From: Bipolaris cookei
Taxonomy: Eukaryota > Ascomycota > Dothideomycetes > Pleosporales > Pleosporaceae
Direction: 5' to 3'
NCBI GenBank assembly: GCA_002286855.1
Contig: NRSV01000085.1
Span: forward strand, 40,511 to 104,510
DNA: 64,000 nucleotides
Shown: positions 21,901 through 33,142 of the stretch, one piece after another
How the letters are laid out: each line of letters begins with the position of its first letter
Position numbering within the stretch: position 1 is the first letter of the stretch
Position numbers and translations under genes: made by a program
Notes under the pieces: generated by a model
The model's input: the letters and a program-made list of their open reading frames with translations, nothing else
The model's database searches: none
What the model was told of the DNA's origin: nothing

Positions 21901-22380
21901 ATGGCCTCACACACTCAAACCATGCCCCTTCCCATCCGCACAAACACAGTCGATTCGCAAAAGTCACGATCATCATCATCGGGCCAAATCTCCCCACCAT
22001 ACTCTCCAGCATCACCAACATCTCGCATTGCAACATCTCCAACCGAAGAATCCTTCTTCGGCGCCATCACAGCGCGAATCCGCGGCCGCTCAAAAAGTCG
22101 CTCTCGCGGCGCCCCATCAGACAAGCGACCAAAGTCGCCGCCCATGGCCATGCCACCCGTCCAGCCACCACACTCACGACATGCATCTACCACCAGCTAT
22201 ACCACTTCGCCAGGTTCAGCAGCTACACCGGGGCAGAGTATCAGACCAACTATCCAGGATGGAGGCAGGAGAACTACTAGCGGTAGCGACCCGTGGAGAG
22301 GCCGGCATTCAAATGACTGGCTTTTTAACGGATATTCTGTTACTGCTTCGGCTAAGGACTTTCTTCAACGACGCAAGTAG
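21901..22380 (+). CDS. Conserved small Ser/Arg-rich protein of unknown function, 159 aa
   Basis: Single-exon frame MASHTQTMPLPIRTNTVDSQ at 21901, rich in Ser, Pro and Arg, with SGQISPPYSPASPTSR, an RGRSKSRSRG-type basic patch, and a C-terminal block SDPWRGRHSNDWLFNGYSVT followed by DFLQRRK. The well-formed aromatic C-terminal motif after a disordered region looks like a selected short linear domain and resembles a small protein type I associate with Pezizomycotina genomes. No function is assigned. An ATG four codons upstream (21889) is possible; 21901 is preferred because the MASHTQTMPLP start sits closest to the conserved-looking part. Confidence 0.65.
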   Translation: MASHTQTMPLPIRTNTVDSQKSRSSSSGQISPPYSPASPTSRIATSPTEESFFGAITARIRGRSKSRSRGAPSDKRPKSPPMAMPPVQPPHSRHASTTSYTTSPGSAATPGQSIRPTIQDGGRRTTSGSDPWRGRHSNDWLFNGYSVTASAKDFLQRRK

Positions 22381-24672
22381 ATGGCATAGAACTGGTCTGA
22401 TGATGACGCTACGGCATGGGGAAAATATTATTCGTGTTTGAGCTGGCTCAGGCAATGTATTACCGCATTCTTATTAGCTCTTCGTATTAGTTTCTTCTTT
22501 TTATGGGATGTTCTTTACAGAGTAGTTGTGTAAGATAGCTATGTTAATTAAATTTCGGCGACACTTCCGAAAGCTCACTGTTTACTTGCTGCAATCCTCC
22601 GGCTTACATGTAGTACGTGCGAATAAGGGATGTAGGTACTTAGTGTTGGAGATGTGTGTATATGAGGCTATAATTTGCTACATGGTTCTTTATTTATTTG
22701 CTGCGTTAACAATCTAATTGGCGATAAATCTTCGTTTCCCTGCTGCATATACCGCTTTCTACAATCAAATTCCAACATGGAGTTCAGCTTCGCAGCCAGC
22801 ATCCTATTCCTCGCAAGTACAGTCTCCGTGCGTTTTTTCCTCATCTTCTCAAAAAAAATATTCGGAACGTTTATAAGAATCTTCTCAGCTAACAAATACT
22901 CGGCGCCTAGGCAATCGACAACTGTTATTGCGTTGGATCAGGACTTCTCACAACTCAATCTGGAAGTACTTGCTGCAAACAGACTCGAAAACCTGCGGAC
23001 TTTGACAACCAAACCGGCAATTTCGTCTTCCCAAATTCAGGAAATTTTCAACTTCGCATAGATCGATTCAGAGGCTGCTGCACGGGCCTTGAGAGTAATG
23101 GCGGTACCTGCTTCCAAAAATGGAGACGGGCAAGGGTGTTAGAGAATGAAGAGATCTGCGCTCCCGTTTTTCTCTATCTTAGGTTCAGCGATTCATATAT
23201 GCATCAGGGGATGAAGGGACAATTGGCGTTTATCAGACTAGAGGATGATACAGATTTCGGATATATCTGTTCTTCAAATTTGAACATGCTGCTCCAATCC
23301 ATACTCTTGTTCTCAATTTCTCTGTCCCCATCACGTCCTGTCGCACAGGTAGAGACTGCTTATTAAGCTCAAATTGGTACACTTTTTCTTCTCGTTCCGA
23401 ACTAGTGTGAGGTAAGTCTAGTTTACAAACTTATCACAAATCAGAGCTGCTTCTATCTTATATAGCACAGTAATTAAATACAAACATCACCCGAACTAAT
23501 CGTCACCAGGAGCCTTATTTTCCTTCCATATCTACTTCTCCCCTATACTTTTACGATTGGAGCGGCGGCTACAGTATCTCTTGCACCAAAGTGTCGCTGG
23601 GGATGCTTTAGCATGAAGCATGTGTCACCTCGAGTTTGTTTGAGTTCGCCTTGAGTTGAACAATAGGTCCTCCTTACTCAGGGGTATAATATAATTATAT
23701 AGCTATGCTTACGTGAGACTCCAGCTCGTCTATAGCCCTACCTACTTGCCAGTCTGAATGTTGTGGCGGTAACTTGTAGTAGCTCACAGCTATCAGGACG
23801 CTACATCCCAGCACCAATCACGGCGTTGTAGGTTATAGTCGATAATGATTTGATATGCGTATCCTGGTGCTAATCATCTTTGTAGGTGCTATAAATTTTT
23901 GCTTCTCGTCTGATACGGGCACTCGAAAATATTGAGAGCAAGAACTTGGTTAAATTCCTCCTAATACGATCCCAAATCAATCCATTGCTGCCCTTTTACG
24001 ATCTGCCACGGCCCTTGATGTGGCAAATCACTCTCATAGTATCGCATATAAGAATATACCTAATGAAGAAGATTAGCATGGGTTGCCTTATCTTCAAAGA
24101 GTGCTCAATTGAGTACTTATCGATGCTAATGTCGATCCGGCTTTTGTGTCGCTCAGGAATGAAGTATGCGGTTTTGATTGTGGGCTCACTCTCAGTTTAC
24201 GTAATCAGCCCTACTGACTTGCGGCATGTGCTCCAGCTGTCTGCTGTCATGACTCAAGCACCATGATTGAGTTGCCCCTCTGTACCTTACTAACCTCCTG
24301 AGTACCTTCATGTCTTACTGTCCTATGTTGGTTCGACACTCCCAGAAACATGCAATGATGATTCTGACTCTTGACGCGGCGTGTAGCGACCAGGGTCCGG
24401 TGTATTCTGCTATCGGAGCAACAGGATGATCCCGTAGATAGCCTAAGTTGGTATTCCGAACAACGATCCACTACCCCTCCTCCACGCCGCCACGAAGTCC
24501 AAAGGCATCGGTACAACAAACATATTCCGAGCCCTTGAGATAAAACTCTTCACTACATGGGATTGTCTTCTAAGAGTGAAGGAAAGAAACACACATATAA
24601 AAACTCAATTCAATCTATTTCGAGTCCACAATTCTCCAACCTTATCCACACACATCCATCTACGTTCGCATC
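22381..24672. other. AT-rich gap without a supported gene
   Basis: 2.3 kb, clearly more AT-rich than the flanks. One short frame, 22777-23061 (94 codons, MEFSFAASILFLASTVSVRF), begins with a signal-like hydrophobic segment but has no recognisable domain, and a second frame (23136-23366) follows; either could be decayed coding sequence. No transposon ends were found. The last 80 bp before 24673 should be the promoter of the oxidase gene. Confidence 0.45.
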
Positions 24673-26202
24673 ATGAGACAGGAACGCGCTACTCTTCCGA
24701 CGCCCACGTCGTCCAACTCATTCTGGCATAGCGAGCCAAACGAGTATCTTATCGGCCATCGCACAACGGAAAGCTTGCCCCCCGAGGCTGACATTGTCAT
24801 TGTGGGCTCTGGTATTACGGGTGCAAGTGCGGCCAGATACCTTGCTGAGGATGAAAGGGCCAATGGCAAGAGCATCGTAATGCTCGAGGCGAGAGAGGCG
24901 TGTTGGGGTGCTACGGGCAGGGTAAGTCTTTAGGGTGATTGGATACGCATGTGCACGACATTCGGAACACGCCTGGCCTGGGGTTATCCGACGCGGGATT
25001 GTAGGATCTATGCTGACAACCAGTTGCAGAACGGTGGGCACTGTCAACCCCTCTTGTTCGACAGATCTAGCGATGTGGCCAGATTCGAGCTTAAGAATGT
25101 CGGTGCAGTACGATCCTACATACAAGATAACAATGTGCCATGTGAATGGCGGGATGTGACCGGCTGTCGGACTTTTTGGAATCAGGCGGCACTAAAGGAG
25201 GTTGAGAATGAGCTCCGGCATCTTCGCAACATTGCACCCGAGATAGCGGCAAAGGTAACAGTGATCAAGGACAAGGAGGAACTCAAGAAGCATCGCGTCT
25301 CGCCTGACTGCCTGGCAGCGACGTTGAGTGAGGGGGCAGCGAGTTTGTGGCCATACAAGCTGGTCACGTTTATTCTACAAAAGCTCGTGCAAGACGGCCG
25401 AGTAAATCTCCAGACCAAGACCCCCGTTACAAACATTACGACTTCCGAAGGTAAACATACACTACACACACCTCGCGGTACTATCAGCAGCAAGACAGTC
25501 ATTCTGGCAACGAATGGCTACACCTCGGCTCTCCTGCCCCACTTTGCGGATCTCATCGTCCCATGCCGCGGTGAGATGTCCGCCCTGTTCCCACCAGAGG
25601 GCTCGACACTCCTTCCAAACTCCTACGGCATGGTTGCTGCGCTTGGTCAGCCTGCTCATAACGACGATTATCTTATCCAGAGACCATTCGAGGGTGTGCC
25701 AAACCCTGCCGGCCACCTCATGTTTGGTGGCGGCCGCGGAGCTGGAAACTACCCAAGTCTAGGCATCTCGGATGACAGCATTATTGACGAGGGATCTGCC
25801 ACTTATCTCCGAGGCGCTCTGCTCAAGGTACTCGAGCTTGACGGCAAGACTGAAGGTCTCAAAGAACTGAAAGCTGCTGCTCAATGGACTGGTATCATGG
25901 GCTACTCCCGTGACAATCACCCATGGGTTGGGAAGGTTCCTGACAGAGACGGCTTGTGGCTTTGCGGTGGATACACCGGCCATGGCATGCCAAACGGTAC
26001 ACTGTGTGCAAAGGCAATCGTGGACATGGTACTCGCAGAGATTGGTGGACAAGACGTTGGCGCAGTGCAAGCGCAGATGATACAACAGGGCGATATTCCC
26101 AAGAGTTACATTCTTACCAAAGAGAGGATTGATAAGGCCAGACGGATGCTTACAGTGCAACAGCAGGAAGAACAGGGTGTGCATATGAATGGTGTTGTGT
26201 AG
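24673..26202 (+). CDS. FAD-dependent amino-acid-oxidase-like enzyme (DAO family), 473 aa
   Basis: Flavoprotein oxidase of the DAO superfamily. Exons 24673-24921 and 25030-26202, joined in phase 0 over a 108-nt intron (GTAAGT donor, TTGCAG acceptor). Splicing restores the family motif ACWGATGRNGGHCQPLLFD. The Rossmann fingerprint VGSGITGASAARYL sits near residue 41. Further conserved blocks are SEGAASLWPYKLV, VILATNGYTSALLP, GIMGYSRDNHPWVGKVP and the C-terminal FAD contact GLWLCGGYTGHGMPNG. Nearest relatives are fungal OrdL/PuuB-like oxidoreductases that oxidise amines or imino acids; the substrate is not readable. No peroxisomal SKL-type terminus is seen (ends NGVV). Confidence 0.85.
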
Positions 26203-26587
26203 TTGGTAGCAGTAGTAAGAATGTCGTACATTCAATCGTTTCGTAATATGACGCCTTTATGTCACAGGCTAGTAAACAACTCCCATGCCGTGATCATAGA
26301 CAACAATATCTCAATTTGCTTCTTCTACTTGATTTGAGTCATGACAATCATTCCGCGGGCGGAAACTAGCTCTAATGCGCTCCCATACAGGGTACCAAGC
26401 CTCATCGCTTACTAATAGTAGTCTCTACAAAAAGTACTGAGTCACCTGCATGATACCATGAAGTATCAACACTGATCTCTTTCTCCCTACCCTTCCCAGT
26501 ACAATTTTTTGATTCTTTAAGAAAGAACAGAAAAAACAAAGAAAAAAAAGTCTTCCACAATCGAAGTTTCCAAAAGACACACCAACA
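26203..26587. other. Intergenic before the DJ-1/PfpI gene
   Basis: 385 bp between two plus-strand genes, with a purine-rich run (about 26509-26552) just upstream of the next start. No gene is supported. Confidence 0.5.
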
Positions 26588-27360
26588 ATGTCCACCACCC
26601 CCCTCCCCTCCAAATTTGGCCTCATCCTCTTCCCCGGTTTCCAACTCCTCGACGTTGCGGGCCCCCTCGACGCCTTCAACATCTTAGGTTACACTCACCG
26701 CATCTCCCTCAGCATCCTCGCCGCAACCCTCGATCCAGTCTCCACCCACAACACCATGCATGCCCAGCAAGGCTCGCAAATATCCCAGTCGCTCGTGCCA
26801 ACCCACACTTTCGATTCTGCACCCGACGATCTCGATGTCTTGCTTATTCCCGGTGGAATGGGATCGAGGGGCGAGGGAAGCGAGGAGCGCATAGGACCCG
26901 TAGTTGATTATCTGAAGAAGCTGGATTTGAACGGTAAGGGGAAGTTGAAGTGGGTGCTTACGGTTTGTACGGGGAGTGAGATTCTTGCGCGGACCGGGGC
27001 GCTGGATGGACGGCGGGCTACGTCGAATAAACGGGCTTTTAATAATGTGTGTTATCCCCCCTTCCTGTTTTCTTTCCATTTCTTTGCATTCTTGGTGGGT
27101 CGGCGAATAGGCAGTTGACGTGGAGACAATAGGTCAAGGCTATGCACCCTAATGTGAACTGGGTTGCGAAGGCAAGATGGATGGTTGACGGTAATATCTG
27201 GACCAGCTCTGGTATCTCGGCTGGCACGGATCTGGCGTATGCATGGATTGCGGAGGTTTTTGGGGAGGATGTGGCGCAGGCGATTGCGGATCGGAGTGAG
27301 TATGAGAGGAACCGGGATCCCGGGAATGATCGGTATGCGGAGGTTTGGAAGGCGGTGTGA
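26588..27360 (+). CDS. DJ-1/PfpI superfamily protein, 228 aa
   Basis: Exons 26588-27046 and 27133-27360 joined in phase 0 (GTGTGT donor, CAATAG acceptor). Fold markers are FGLILFPGFQLLDVAGPLDA at the N-terminus, DVLLIPGGMGSRG, and the nucleophile elbow VLTVCTGSEILARTGAL with the reactive Cys, then ATSNKRAFN. Exon 2 carries VNWVAKARWMVDGNIWTSSG, followed by ISAGTDLAYAW. This layout matches fungal isonitrile-hydratase/ThiJ-PfpI-like proteins. A true peptidase or glyoxalase activity cannot be decided. It lies 385 bp downstream of the FAD oxidase on the same strand. Confidence 0.85.
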
Positions 27361-28080
27361 GTGGGGAGAGGATAGATGTGTGAAGAATGATTTATGTTTT
27401 GCTTGTATGCGATATCAACTCTACTCTAATTCTATTTACTATCTTGGTCAACGTACTATGTTTATATACGATGCCAATATACTACTTCTCATTTTGATTC
27501 ATCATTTTGCTAGTTCTGTTGCGTATGTGCAGCTCACATATTGAGATATGAAATTTGCTATATACTCTCAAGTTAAATCTGACTCATTTGTCATGTAGCC
27601 ATACTTCCTTTCCATTGATACATCGAAGAGGCGTCACACTCATCATTCAACATTGCCGGACCTGCATCAATTGGAAGCAATTGCCCATTTCTATCAACAT
27701 CAGCCATAGTGACGCACCATGCCCTCCCAACAGGTACGTCGGATGGTTTCCCTGTGACTATTGCTTCACTTCTTGTCACATATGGAAATCCATAGAAGGT
27801 AGGTGGTGAGCTACACTCTCCATTTGGCGCGGCAGGCCCACCTGCGACGATGACCGGCTGGCCGTTCCGATCAACATCGGCGACTGTGACACACCAGTTT
27901 TTCTTCACGAAGTGGTCAGATGAGGCGTTGTCATAGGGTTAGCACGGTCCGTAGTCGTCTTTGTGGCGTTAAAAGTAGCGTGACGACTAGAACTGATGGA
28001 TCGGCTTGGCAGTACTTAGAGTTTGTTAGTGTCAAGATGCGTTTCATGATTTGACTTACAACGTATCTGGCATAACGTAG
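27361..28080. other. Gap containing a short duplicated-unit coding relic
   Basis: 720 bp between the DJ-1 gene and the visible left end of the pogo relic. The only coding-like signal is the minus-strand frame at 27591-27956. The outer left end of the pogo element is not found here. Confidence 0.45.
27591..27956 (-). pseudogene. Fragment with two 59-residue units bearing a DxDxNG motif
   Basis: The frame reads SSDHFVKKNWCVTVADVDRN, GQPVIVAGGPAAPNGEC, then a second copy DVPVGRAWCVTMADVDRN, GQLLPIDAGPAMLNDEC, and stops. The two copies are 59 residues apart and share WCVTxADVDRNGQ, GPAxxNxEC and paired Cys. The ADVDxNG loop resembles calcium-binding loops of FG-GAP/VCBS-type beta-propeller repeats; that link is inference. 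There is no credible start: an in-frame TAA lies immediately upstream of the first unit. It is probably the 3' remnant of a longer repeat-containing gene cut off upstream, or one exon of an unrecognised gene. Confidence 0.35.
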
Positions 28081-29516
28081 TACGCACCTCTCCTCCCTTA
28101 CTATACAATGGCTCCATAACACGTTACTCAATTATAGTCAAATGAAGCGGATATTCAGCTTGCTATCTCATCTATTAATACTAGCCAAATTCAAAACAAC
28201 CGCTCTGCTGCTAAAGTCTATAATGTAGCTGAAGCGACGCTCCACCGCCGACGCGCTGGCATGCCTGCCCGACGCGATTGCCAGCCCAACTAAAAAAAAG
28301 CTTACAAAGCTAGAGGAGGAGGTGATAGTTAATTATTTACTTAATCTAGATCTACGTGGATTTGCGCCTACCTATACTGCTGTGCGCGATATGGCTAATA
28401 AGCTGCTGGCTGCGCGCGACGCTGGCCGGTATCACCTATCTACCTGGTACGAGGCAGACATCCCACGCGACTGGGCAATCGCAGCTAGCGATAATAGCTA
28501 GGCGAATAACGAGCTAAGAGTTGCCTGGCTAAAGCACTTTGACGCCTATACGAAGACTCGTGTTGTAGGCACGCGCCGGCTGCTTATCCTTGATGACCAT
28601 GAGAGCCATAACTCTCTTGAGTTTCAAAAGCTCTGCGAGGAGAGCAATATCCACACGCTCTGTATGCCGCCTTACTCGTCTCACCTGCTTCAGCCTCTTG
28701 ATATCGGCCGCTTCGCGCCACTAAAGCGCGCCTATAGCCATGAGATAGAGAGTCTGATGCGCAGCCATAACAACCATGTCACCAAGCTCGAGTTTCTGCC
28801 AGCGTCCAAGGTAGCCTTTGATAGAGCGTTTACTACTGCGGATATCTACTCTGCCTTCCGTGGCGCAGGCCTTGTGCCCCTTCAGGCAGATGCTGTTCTA
28901 TCAAAGCTAGACGTGTAACTGCAGCTCCGTACGCCTACTCCTCCAGCTGCTCATATAGAAGCTCTCTTGGAGGTCCAAACGCCAAGTAATATGTGTGAGC
29001 TAGAGACTCAATCGACGCTGATACGACATCGCGTTCGACAGCACAAAAGCTGTTCCCCAACTTCAATTATTGTGGCAATTGACTAGCTTAAGGAGGGCGT
29101 TGAGGTAATGATGTTATCGGCTGAGCTAATGCGCGATCGGATTGCCAGCCTTGAGAAGGCTAATGAGGCAGCAACAAAGCGTAGGCAGCGTAAAAAGAAG
29201 CGGATACAGAAGCAAGGATTGCTCATAGAGCGAGCTGTAGAGGATCTACTTGCACAGCGTAAGGCTGATGAACAGATTGCTTATGAAAAGCGTCAAGGAG
29301 GAGAGCGATCAGGTGTTAGCCGCCAGGCTCTAACGCGCTGCAGCAGGTGCAAAGAGACTGGCCATAACTCGCGCACATGCAAGAAAGATACTCTAGGGAC
29401 TTCTTACTCTAATAGGTTAATATGTGTTAAGATAATTGTGTTGTAATGGAACTACACGCTTATAGAGGTGCGTAGGTTTAGTGGGGTGCGTCACTCGCTT
29501 GTCTGCGTCACTCGCT
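28081..29516 (+). mobile_element. Pogo/Fot-type transposon relic with CCHC-tailed transposase
   Basis: Readable transposase from ATG at 28108, with TAA and TAG within the first ten codons. N-terminal HTH NRSAAKVYNVAEATLHRRRA; then RGFAPTYTAVRDMANKLLA; then an internal deletion that removes the first catalytic Asp region. It resumes with AWLKHFDAYTK, LLILDDHESHNSLEFQ (second Asp) and MPPYSSHLLQPLDIGRFAPL (third Asp). A TAA follows at about 28916. The tail (29108-29446) ends in a zinc knuckle CSRCKETGHNSRTC. The right terminus is readable: rightmost bases CTCGCT at 29511-29516 followed by TA, with a duplicated ACTCGCTT subterminal motif. The left end retains only the inner part TACGCACCTCT at 28081, which matches the inner right terminus. 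Inactive. Confidence 0.75.
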
Positions 29517-29518
29517 TA

Positions 29519-30829
29519 TTCACTACGTTACTAGCAGTTGTGAAATATGAAAGGGACCGGCCTAAAGTTGTCTTGCTTGTGAAAGGAGGAAGAATGGCTA
29601 TGAGTTTTGTAATCGTTTTTGTTGCGGCAATAATTGAGAGTGACGTGTTACTCCAAATCTTTGGTGTGGGAAGTATGATGGGCTGTGAGATTATCGTCGT
29701 AGTTTTGAACACCGTCATGTACATTGTGCTCGGACCAGCCTTGGATAGAGTAGCTTCCGATATCCTGAGACTTGGCTGTGTCTTAGATGATGATAGCATG
29801 GTTGAGGGAACGGGCACTTTAAAGCCACTTAACCCCTTTGATGCTAACAAGGAAGACTGCAGTGTAAATTGCGAATTTGCTGAAGGGGCTCCGCAGCTGA
29901 GATCCTTGATATGAGGCTTGCGTAAAAGGGTATCGATCAGGCCCCAGTCGGCTTTCTAGTCAGGGGTAGAGTCTTTCAGCAGCTCGTACCAAAAGGTCGT
30001 GTACTTGCCAAATACGACGCACCCAACTTCGGTCCAGAATTTTTGTAGTTCGTCAGCTCCTGCAAACTGCTGCACCATGTTGCTCGGTATCGGTTAATGG
30101 CCAGCCCATTTCTGCGATCCGAACTGGCCTGTTGCCTGCCCGCCGCTTGACGTCTTCCAAAGAATATCGAAGGCTGTTACTTGCTGTATCGATGCTGTCC
30201 TTATTTCAGTATGGGCAAGCAGTCATGCCGATAAAGTCAGCATTATCTACGATGCAGTATTTGGCAGTATCTACGTGTCCTATGGGTTCGTTTTCCATGT
30301 ATTCGGCAAATGATGACGCAGCAATACTCTCTTTGGCTTTTGCAATGGTCTGCCCAACAACCTCTGCTATGAGGCCTAGCTCACCAGCTTTCTCAGCGCG
30401 ATATATGCCCTCGCTTCCTACGGAGAGTTCAATGATGAGGTCTGAAAGTGCTTGGCCATGCTTTTTGAGCCCTTTCTCGAGTGCTGCCATTTCATTCTTA
30501 ACTTTTTCATCAGGCGAGTCCCCGCTTCGTGCTGGTATTATCCAGAAACCCAAAAAGAGGTTAGTGTTTGATTCCACGGCGGCGTCAAATGCTTCCGTTG
30601 GTTCGTCTACTGTTCCAGCAACTTTGCACATGAACAGCCGCGCACTGTCGAATGGTACGTCGGTTGTTAGGTTTTTGGCCAAGTTGAAGCCGTTGAGAAA
30701 GCCGGCCTTCTTTTTCACGTTAGCTTCTACGCTCCAAAATGCACCATGGTTGAACCCGGTGTATATGTTACTTGCAGCCTGCGCAAAGCTTGGTAGAAGA
30801 ATGAGATGGTCGATTAAAAGGCGTTTCAT
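29519..30829 (-). pseudogene. GH17 glucan 1,3-beta-glucosidase pseudogene
   Basis: Secreted glycoside hydrolase family 17 enzyme, normally acting on cell-wall beta-1,3-glucan. The minus-strand frame from 30829 starts with a hydrophobic leader and YTGFNHGAFWSVEANVKKKA, FLNGFNLAKNLTTDVPFDSA, RLFMC, NLFLGFWI, and DNADFIGMTACPY. There a TGA (about 30204) stands where the family has Trp. The frame continues as NKDSIDTASNSLRYSLEDVK and VRIAEMGWPLT (catalytic Glu region), then shifts near 30085 to QQFAGADELQKFWTEVG, FGKYTTFWYELL, and TPD-stop-KADWGLIDT with a TAG for Gln. The 3' part is Ser/Thr-rich and runs into the right terminus of the adjacent pogo relic at 29516-29518. At least two stops and one frameshift make it a pseudogene. 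Confidence 0.75.
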
Positions 30830-31285
30830 CTGACCAATTGGTCGCTATGAATTGATGGAGAAAGGAAATGGTGTGTATCAAAGAGACCTAGCAGAGCCAT
30901 GGGAATGTAAGCAATATGTAGCCGACTCGTTCAGAGTGAATTGCTGCATCATTGACGGAGGCACTGTCACGGGCTGTAGACTGACGATGAATAGCCATGG
31001 TCGAAATGGCTGTACTGTGACGATACATCATTCACGGGACATAGAATTTGACACGCGTTGTTTAGCCTTCGTAAGCAAGTATGATTGTAGACAATGCAGC
31101 CAGATGATGAAATAAGAGCTCCCGACAATGATGATGGACGACCGACGATCAAAGCGCGGTGCATCATCACGTTGCCCCTCATTGGCTGCCCGCCCCCCAC
31201 GGAGAGGCGTCCGACTCCGCGTCCTCCGAGCTCGCATCGATAAATTGATGCTGCGACACTCTGGGGAAGTGAACCGCCAGCCACA
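30830..31285. promoter_or_regulatory. Upstream region of ILV3
   Basis: 456 bp between the GH17 pseudogene start and ILV3, divergently oriented. No gene and no binding site that I can assign with confidence. Confidence 0.4.
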
Positions 31286-33142
31286 ATGTCTCTCGCACGC
31301 TTTGGAGGTCTTCTCGCGCGCGCGAGGTGCTCACCGCGGCCGCAATGGCACGCACCGTATGTTCGCATAGCAATTGACATTACTACACTGATACTGACGG
31401 CTCCCAGACGTGCCCTCTCCAGCTCCGCACTCCGCACCGCCAAAGCCGACAATGAGCTCAATTCGGTCAGCAAGCACATCACCCAGCCCAAGTCGCAGGG
31501 CGCCTCGCAGGCCATGCTGTACGCCACGGGTATGAGCGAAGAGGATATGAACAAGGCCCAGGTCGGCATCTCATCTGTGTGGTACTCGGGCAATCCCTGC
31601 AACATGCACCTGATGGACCTGAACAACAAGGTCAAGGAGGGCGTAGAGCGTGCAGGACTGTTGGGTATGCAGTTCAACACCATTGGAGTCAGTGATGGTA
31701 TTTCCATGGGCACAAAGGGTATGCGCTACTCGCTGCAGTCACGAGAAATTATTGCAGACTCGATTGAGACGGTCATGGGCGGCCAATGGTATGATGCAAA
31801 CATTTCCATCCCCGGCTGCGACAAGAACATGCCTGGTGTCATCATAGCCATGGGTCGTGTTAACAGGCCTTCGCTCATGGTCTATGGCGGAACTATCCAG
31901 CCCGGTTGCGCAAAGACCCTCGAGAACCAGCAGATTGATATCGTCTCTGCTTTCCAGGCATACGGTCAATTCATCACCGGCGAGATCACCGAGGACCAGC
32001 GCTTTGACATTATCAGGCATGCATGCAACGGGCAGGGTGCGTGTGGAGGCATGTACACGGCAAACACAATGGCTACTGCGATTGAGACCATGGGCATGTC
32101 ACTGCCCGGCTCCTCGTCCAACCCCGCCAACTCCAAGGCTAAGATGCTTGAGTGTCTAGCGGCAGGTGGCGCCATCAAGAACCTTCTCAAGGAAGACATC
32201 CGACCGAGCGACATCATCACCCGCCAGGCGCTGGAGAACGCCATGGTTGTCATCAGCATCACTGGTGGCTCGACCAATGCTGTTCTTCACTTGATTGCCA
32301 TTGCCGACTCGGTTGGTATCAAGCTCACCATTGACGACTTCCAGAGCGTCAGCGACCGCATTCCATTGTTGGCCGACTTGAAGCCTTCTGGCAAGTACGT
32401 CATGGCCGACATTCACGATATTGGTGGCACACCGTCACTTCTCAAGTTTCTGTTGAAAGAGGGCCTTCTTGATGGTAACCAAATGACGGTCACTGGCAAG
32501 AAGTTGAAGGAGAACCTAGAGACTGTCAAGGACTTCCCTGCTGAGCAGAAGATCATCAGGCCACTTAGCGAGCCCTTGAAATCAACTGGTCACCTGCAGA
32601 TTCTGAGGGGAACCCTTGCTCCTGGTGGTTGCGTAGGCAAAATCACTGGTAAGGAGGGCACCCAGTTCACTGGAAGGGCAAAGTGCTACGATGCCGAAGA
32701 CGACTTCACCACCGCTCTTGAGCGCGGAGAAATCAAAAAGGGCGAGAAGACTGTTGTCGTGATCCGATATGAAGGGCCCAAGGGCGGCCCTGGTATGCCG
32801 GAGATGTTGAAACCCAGCTCTGCCATCATGGGTGCTGGTCTTGGAAAGGATGTCGCACTCATCACAGATGGTCGCTTCAGCGGTGGTAGTCACGGCTTCT
32901 TGATTGGCCACATTGTGCCCGAGGCGCAAGAGGGAGGTCCTATTGGCCTTGTGCAGGATGGTGATGAGATTACCATTGATTCTGAATCGAATGAGCTGAA
33001 CATTTCTGTCAGCGAAGAGGAGCTGGCGGAGAGGAGGAAGAAGTGGACTGCGCCTGCGCTCAAGTACCAGAAGGGTACACTCTTCAAGTACGCGCGTTTT
33101 GTAAAGGATGCCAGTCAGGGCTGCGTGACTGACTCGGAATGA
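31286..33142 (+). CDS. ILV3: Dihydroxy-acid dehydratase (ILV3), mitochondrial
   Basis: Iron-sulfur enzyme that dehydrates 2,3-dihydroxy-acids in valine, isoleucine and leucine synthesis. The whole span is open (618 residues), but 31357-31407 looks like a real 51-nt intron (GTATGT donor, ACTGAC branch point, CCCAG acceptor). Splicing gives 601 residues and joins WHAP to RALSSSALRTAK. The N-terminus is Arg/Ser-rich, as a mitochondrial presequence should be. Signatures: SVWYSGNPCNMHLMDLN, IGVSDGISMGTKGMRYSL, IPGCDKNMPG (Cys ligand), GQGACGGMYTANTMATAIE (Cys ligand), LRGTLAPGGCVGKITGKEG, and TDGRFSGGSHGFLIGHI. The C-terminus is complete. Confidence 0.94.
   Translation: MSLARFGGLLARARCSPRPQWHAPYVRIAIDITTLILTAPRRALSSSALRTAKADNELNSVSKHITQPKSQGASQAMLYATGMSEEDMNKAQVGISSVWYSGNPCNMHLMDLNNKVKEGVERAGLLGMQFNTIGVSDGISMGTKGMRYSLQSREIIADSIETVMGGQWYDANISIPGCDKNMPGVIIAMGRVNRPSLMVYGGTIQPGCAKTLENQQIDIVSAFQAYGQFITGEITEDQRFDIIRHACNGQGACGGMYTANTMATAIETMGMSLPGSSSNPANSKAKMLECLAAGGAIKNLLKEDIRPSDIITRQALENAMVVISITGGSTNAVLHLIAIADSVGIKLTIDDFQSVSDRIPLLADLKPSGKYVMADIHDIGGTPSLLKFLLKEGLLDGNQMTVTGKKLKENLETVKDFPAEQKIIRPLSEPLKSTGHLQILRGTLAPGGCVGKITGKEGTQFTGRAKCYDAEDDFTTALERGEIKKGEKTVVVIRYEGPKGGPGMPEMLKPSSAIMGAGLGKDVALITDGRFSGGSHGFLIGHIVPEAQEGGPIGLVQDGDEITIDSESNELNISVSEEELAERRKKWTAPALKYQKGTLFKYARFVKDASQGCVTDSE

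Noticed and set aside
22777..23366. Two short frames, the first with a signal-like N-terminus
   Set aside because: AT-rich setting, no domain and no convincing splice join between them; kept only as a note in the gap entry.
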